Positions 62,306 to 64,000 of a stretch of DNA of 64,000 nt are shown piece after piece (the stretch's first letter is position 1; each line of letters begins with the position of its first letter). The position numbers and the translations under genes are program-made. The stretch lies in NCBI RefSeq assembly GCF_024345395.1, contig NZ_JAGQBA010000003.1:350130-414129 (forward strand), given 5' to 3'. The notes beneath the pieces are model-generated. The model saw nothing but the letters and a program-made list of their open reading frames with translations, was not told the origin of the DNA and searched no databases. Origin of the DNA: Cyanobium sp. Tous-M-B4 (lineage in GTDB: Bacteria; Cyanobacteriota; Cyanobacteriia; PCC-6307; Cyanobiaceae).

Positions 62306-63060
62306 GGCTTGCCCTGCACCAATGTCCCGCCCGAAACCAGCGTGGCCTTAACGATCTTGTCGCCCTGGCGGATCTGGTCGACCACCTCCATGCCCTTGCT
62401 CACCCTGCCGAAAACGGCATAGCGGCCATCCAGTTCTGGTAAAGCCTGAAGGGCTACATAGAACTGGGCGCTGGCGGAGTTGGGATCGGCGGAACGGGCC
62501 ATGGCAACGGCTCCGCGTTGGTGAGCCAAAGCCAGTTGGCGGGTCGCCCCTGGGGCTGTTACAGGCTCGCCATAGCGAGGCTCTGGCTCGTCGCTGCGCT
62601 TAATCTCCAGGGGAATCAGCCGGGGTATCCCCGTGGCTGGATCCACAAAACTGCCCAGGCCGTGCTGACTGGCTGGCACCTTTGGATCGGCGCTGGTGGG
62701 GTCGCCGCCCTGCACCACAAAGGGCACCGGCTCGCGTACAACTCGATGAAAAGCGGTGCCGTTGTAGACGCCACGCTTAACGAGATCAACGAAATTTCCC
62801 GCCGTCAATGGTGCAGCAGTGCCATCTAGCTGCAGCTGCACCTCACCCTTGCTGGTCTGCAAGGCGACGATGGCCGTACCGCTGAGGCAGGGGGTGCTGG
62901 CGGTGCTGCAACCCACAGGGCTACTGCCACCATCAGCCGCACAGGCGACCAGGGATAGGGGAGCTAGCAACAACAAACCGCCCAGGAGAAAGCGACTCCA
63001 CCAGTTGCCAGTCATCAAATGGCCATTACGCAAATTGCCAGTACCCAAATTGGTAGTCAT
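62302..63060 (-). CDS. Cyclophilin-type peptidyl-prolyl isomerase lipoprotein
   Basis: The 252-aa precursor is exported as a lipoprotein: a hydrophobic helix ends in LVAC, the lipobox. Cyclophilin blocks are [20 protein letters not shown], the FVVQGGDP turn, [20 protein letters not shown] and [18 protein letters not shown]. It folds proteins in the periplasm or thylakoid lumen. ATG 63060 overlaps the ycf4 stop (TGATG). ATG 63015 would start at the compact signal; the residues between are encoded by three 15-bp repeats. Confidence 0.9.
   Translation of the reverse strand: MTTNLGTGNLRNGHLMTGNWWSRFLLGGLLLLAPLSLVACAADGGSSPVGCSTASTPCLSGTAIVALQTSKGEVQLQLDGTAAPLTAGNFVDLVKRGVYNGTAFHRVVREPVPFVVQGGDPTSADPKVPASQHGLGSFVDPATGIPRLIPLEIKRSDEPEPRYGEPVTAPGATRQLALAHQRGAVAMARSADPNSASAQFYVALQALPELDGRYAVFGRVSKGMEVVDQIRQGDKIVKATLVSGGTLVQGKP
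63007..63051 (-). repeat. Three 15-bp repeats in the cyclophilin leader
   Basis: Three diverged 15-bp units ([15 protein letters not shown]) lie just after ATG 63060 and run to the signal helix. They lengthen the n-region of the signal peptide, which may be a slippage product or a start downstream of them. Confidence 0.65.
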
Positions 63061-63611
63061 CAAACTCCCTCCAAGGGCACGCCCAAAAAGCGGGCAAGCT
63101 GGGCGCCAGACAACTCCAGATCGGCCAGGGGCATGGGCTCTCCAACCCTGGTCAAGGGCATATCCCGCCTGCCCTGCACCTTGAGGGCCAGGCGACGTCG
63201 GGGATTAAGGCCATCTCGCACCTCCACCTTCACAGCCTGAATCTCCCGCAAAGGGATATCCACCGTGATCGCCTGGCGAAAGCCGCGGCGACTAATAGTG
63301 GCTGTACCAGCAACTCGATCAAAGCGGTTGCTACCGGCGCCAACGTCAATGCCGATCACAACCCAGAGGTAGGCACACAGCGCCATGGCGGCCAGCCCGT
63401 AGAGCCCCATCACCAATCCCTGGGGCAGCCAAGCCAGCTCGGCGGGGTGGCCGATCGGCAGCAGGTCGGTGCCGAGATAGCTGGAGACACTGGTGAGCAG
63501 GAAGCCGATCCCGCCAGTGGTCACCACCAGGGCAACCAACACATTGGAAAGGCGCCTTGAGCCCAGCACCGGCAGCTCAAGCAAGGGGGCAGGAGCCTGG
63601 GGGGAGGCCAT
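63060..63611 (-). CDS. ycf4: Photosystem I assembly protein Ycf4
   Basis: This 183-aa protein acts in photosystem I assembly. It has two N-terminal membrane helices (about 20-45 and 60-90) and a soluble tail, with [16 protein letters not shown], the [29 protein letters not shown] block and [26 protein letters not shown]. The ATG at 63611 is used. It is divergent from psbD, the usual picocyanobacterial order, with about 230 bases between. Confidence 0.93.
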   Translation of the reverse strand: MASPQAPAPLLELPVLGSRRLSNVLVALVVTTGGIGFLLTSVSSYLGTDLLPIGHPAELAWLPQGLVMGLYGLAAMALCAYLWVVIGIDVGAGSNRFDRVAGTATISRRGFRQAITVDIPLREIQAVKVEVRDGLNPRRRLALKVQGRRDMPLTRVGEPMPLADLELSGAQLARFLGVPLEGV

Positions 63612-63739
63612 GACCTGGAACAAGCAATGGCGCCATCCTGACGGGTCGTCGGGGGAGCTGGGCGGATCGAGACCTAGCGCTCAGAAATGAAGCAAATGAC
63701 AGTCAGAAAACCGTTACGAAAGCCCAGCGAAAGGAGGCC

Positions 63740-63844
63740 ATGTCAGCCCGTTTCAACCAGTCTCGCGATCCGCTTCAGCGTTGTTACGATCGTCCGGTAA
63801 TTCCACAGCCTCCGCGGGTTTTCCGCACCGGTTCATCATCATGA
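63740..63844 (+). CDS. Possible 34-aa upstream ORF overlapping the psbD start
   Basis: An ATG at 63740 follows a full AGGAGG by only 2 bases and opens 34 codons ([15 protein letters not shown]... ending in TGSSS). Its TGA overlaps the psbD ATG as ATGA. The peptide is basic and Pro-rich, with no helix. It could be a leader peptide that controls psbD by translational coupling, or the SD may be coincidental. Confidence 0.4.
   Translation: MSARFNQSRDPLQRCYDRPVIPQPPRVFRTGSSS
63785..63790 (+). promoter_or_regulatory. Possible extended -10 for psbD
   Basis: TGTTACGAT (63782-63790) looks like an extended -10, about 50 bases before the psbD ATG. There is no matching -35. It lies inside the upstream ORF, so a transcript starting here would not include that ORF. 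Confidence 0.25.
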
Positions 63845-64000
63845 CGATCGCTGTAGGGCGCGCGCCAGCAGCACGGGGATGGTTCGACATCCTCGATGAC
63901 TGGCTCAAGCGCGACCGCTTCGTTTTTGTGGGGTGGTCTGGTCTGCTCCTGTTCCCCACGGCCTATTTGGCTCTGGGTGGCTGGCTCACCGGCACCACCT
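63841..64000 (+). CDS. psbD: Photosystem II reaction-centre protein D2, partial at right edge
   Basis: The first 53 codons start [20 protein letters not shown] and reach the first membrane helix ([21 protein letters not shown]), which is typical of D2. The gene runs off the right edge, and psbC should follow in an operon. The psbD ATG overlaps the upstream ORF stop as ATGA. D2 binds the reaction-centre pigments and plastoquinone Q-A. Confidence 0.97.
   Translation, partial: MTIAVGRAPAARGWFDILDDWLKRDRFVFVGWSGLLLFPTAYLALGGWLTGTT

Noticed and set aside
1..64000. Search for CRISPR arrays, transposases, integrases or phage genes
   Set aside because: No repeat-spacer pattern and no transposase, integrase or phage structural gene was seen on either strand.

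Overview
The window is chromosomal DNA of a GC-rich unicellular picocyanobacterium (Synechococcus/Cyanobium clade). Supporting genes are psbD, ycf4, petM, ycf39, an NADPH-thioredoxin reductase fused to thioredoxin (NTRC), pntA1/A2/B and the tRNA-Trp / 62-aa hyperconserved protein / tRNA-Asp / gltX block. Genes are dense, often overlap by ATGA or GTGA, and frequently start with GTG or TTG. I saw no CRISPR array, rRNA, transposase or prophage.

Layout. 0-3.5 kb: a minus-strand terminal-oxidase operon: two DUF2231 membrane proteins, then ctaC and ctaD (ctaD runs off the left edge). CtaC has lost four of the CuA ligand positions and CtaD has a YSHP motif, so this is the alternative (ARTO-type) oxidase rather than the main cytochrome c oxidase. 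3.6-13.6 kb: HdeD-like protein, gamma-glutamyltransferase plus a fused 5-oxoprolinase downstream of yajQ, then MAPEG, a DprA/SLOG-like protein, a BioD/DRTGG protein, a possible EbsA and an SDR. 13.6-23 kb: map, rplS, tRNA-Trp, hcp, tRNA-Asp, gltX, an antiporter, an MNT-HEPN pair and polA.

23-44 kb: a cell-surface island. Two sulfotransferase-like proteins, several glycosyltransferases (two with a GT2 plus GT4-like double architecture) and a methyltransferase flank a type I secretion operon. That operon runs glycosyltransferase, parvulin-like PPIase, ABC exporter (cyclic-nucleotide-binding and C39-like domains), HlyD adaptor and a small membrane protein. A 138-aa Ser/Thr/Pro/Gly-rich protein with its own strong terminator and two large orphan proteins lie inside or beside it. 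I infer a machine that makes and exports a glycosylated or sulfated surface product. The substrate is not proven.

44-64 kb: housekeeping genes again: cysS, an RluA-type pseudouridine synthase, dxr, a [2Fe-2S] ferredoxin-like protein, an AT-richer GT61-like gene, a YheT-type hydrolase, pntB/A2/A1, an SF2 helicase, NTRC, a second IF-1-like protein, an RluE/F-type synthase, ycf39, petM, trm1, an alpha/beta hydrolase, ilvN, a cyclophilin lipoprotein, ycf4 and divergent psbD (cut by the right edge).

Most useful points for a second look: the CuA-less oxidase with DUF2231 partners; the secretion/glycosylation island; an internally duplicated orphan family (32.2-33.3 kb); two genes whose conserved N-termini extend upstream of any ATG/GTG/TTG, leaving CTG as the only obvious start; and a 34-codon ORF with a full Shine-Dalgarno sequence that overlaps the psbD start codon as ATGA.
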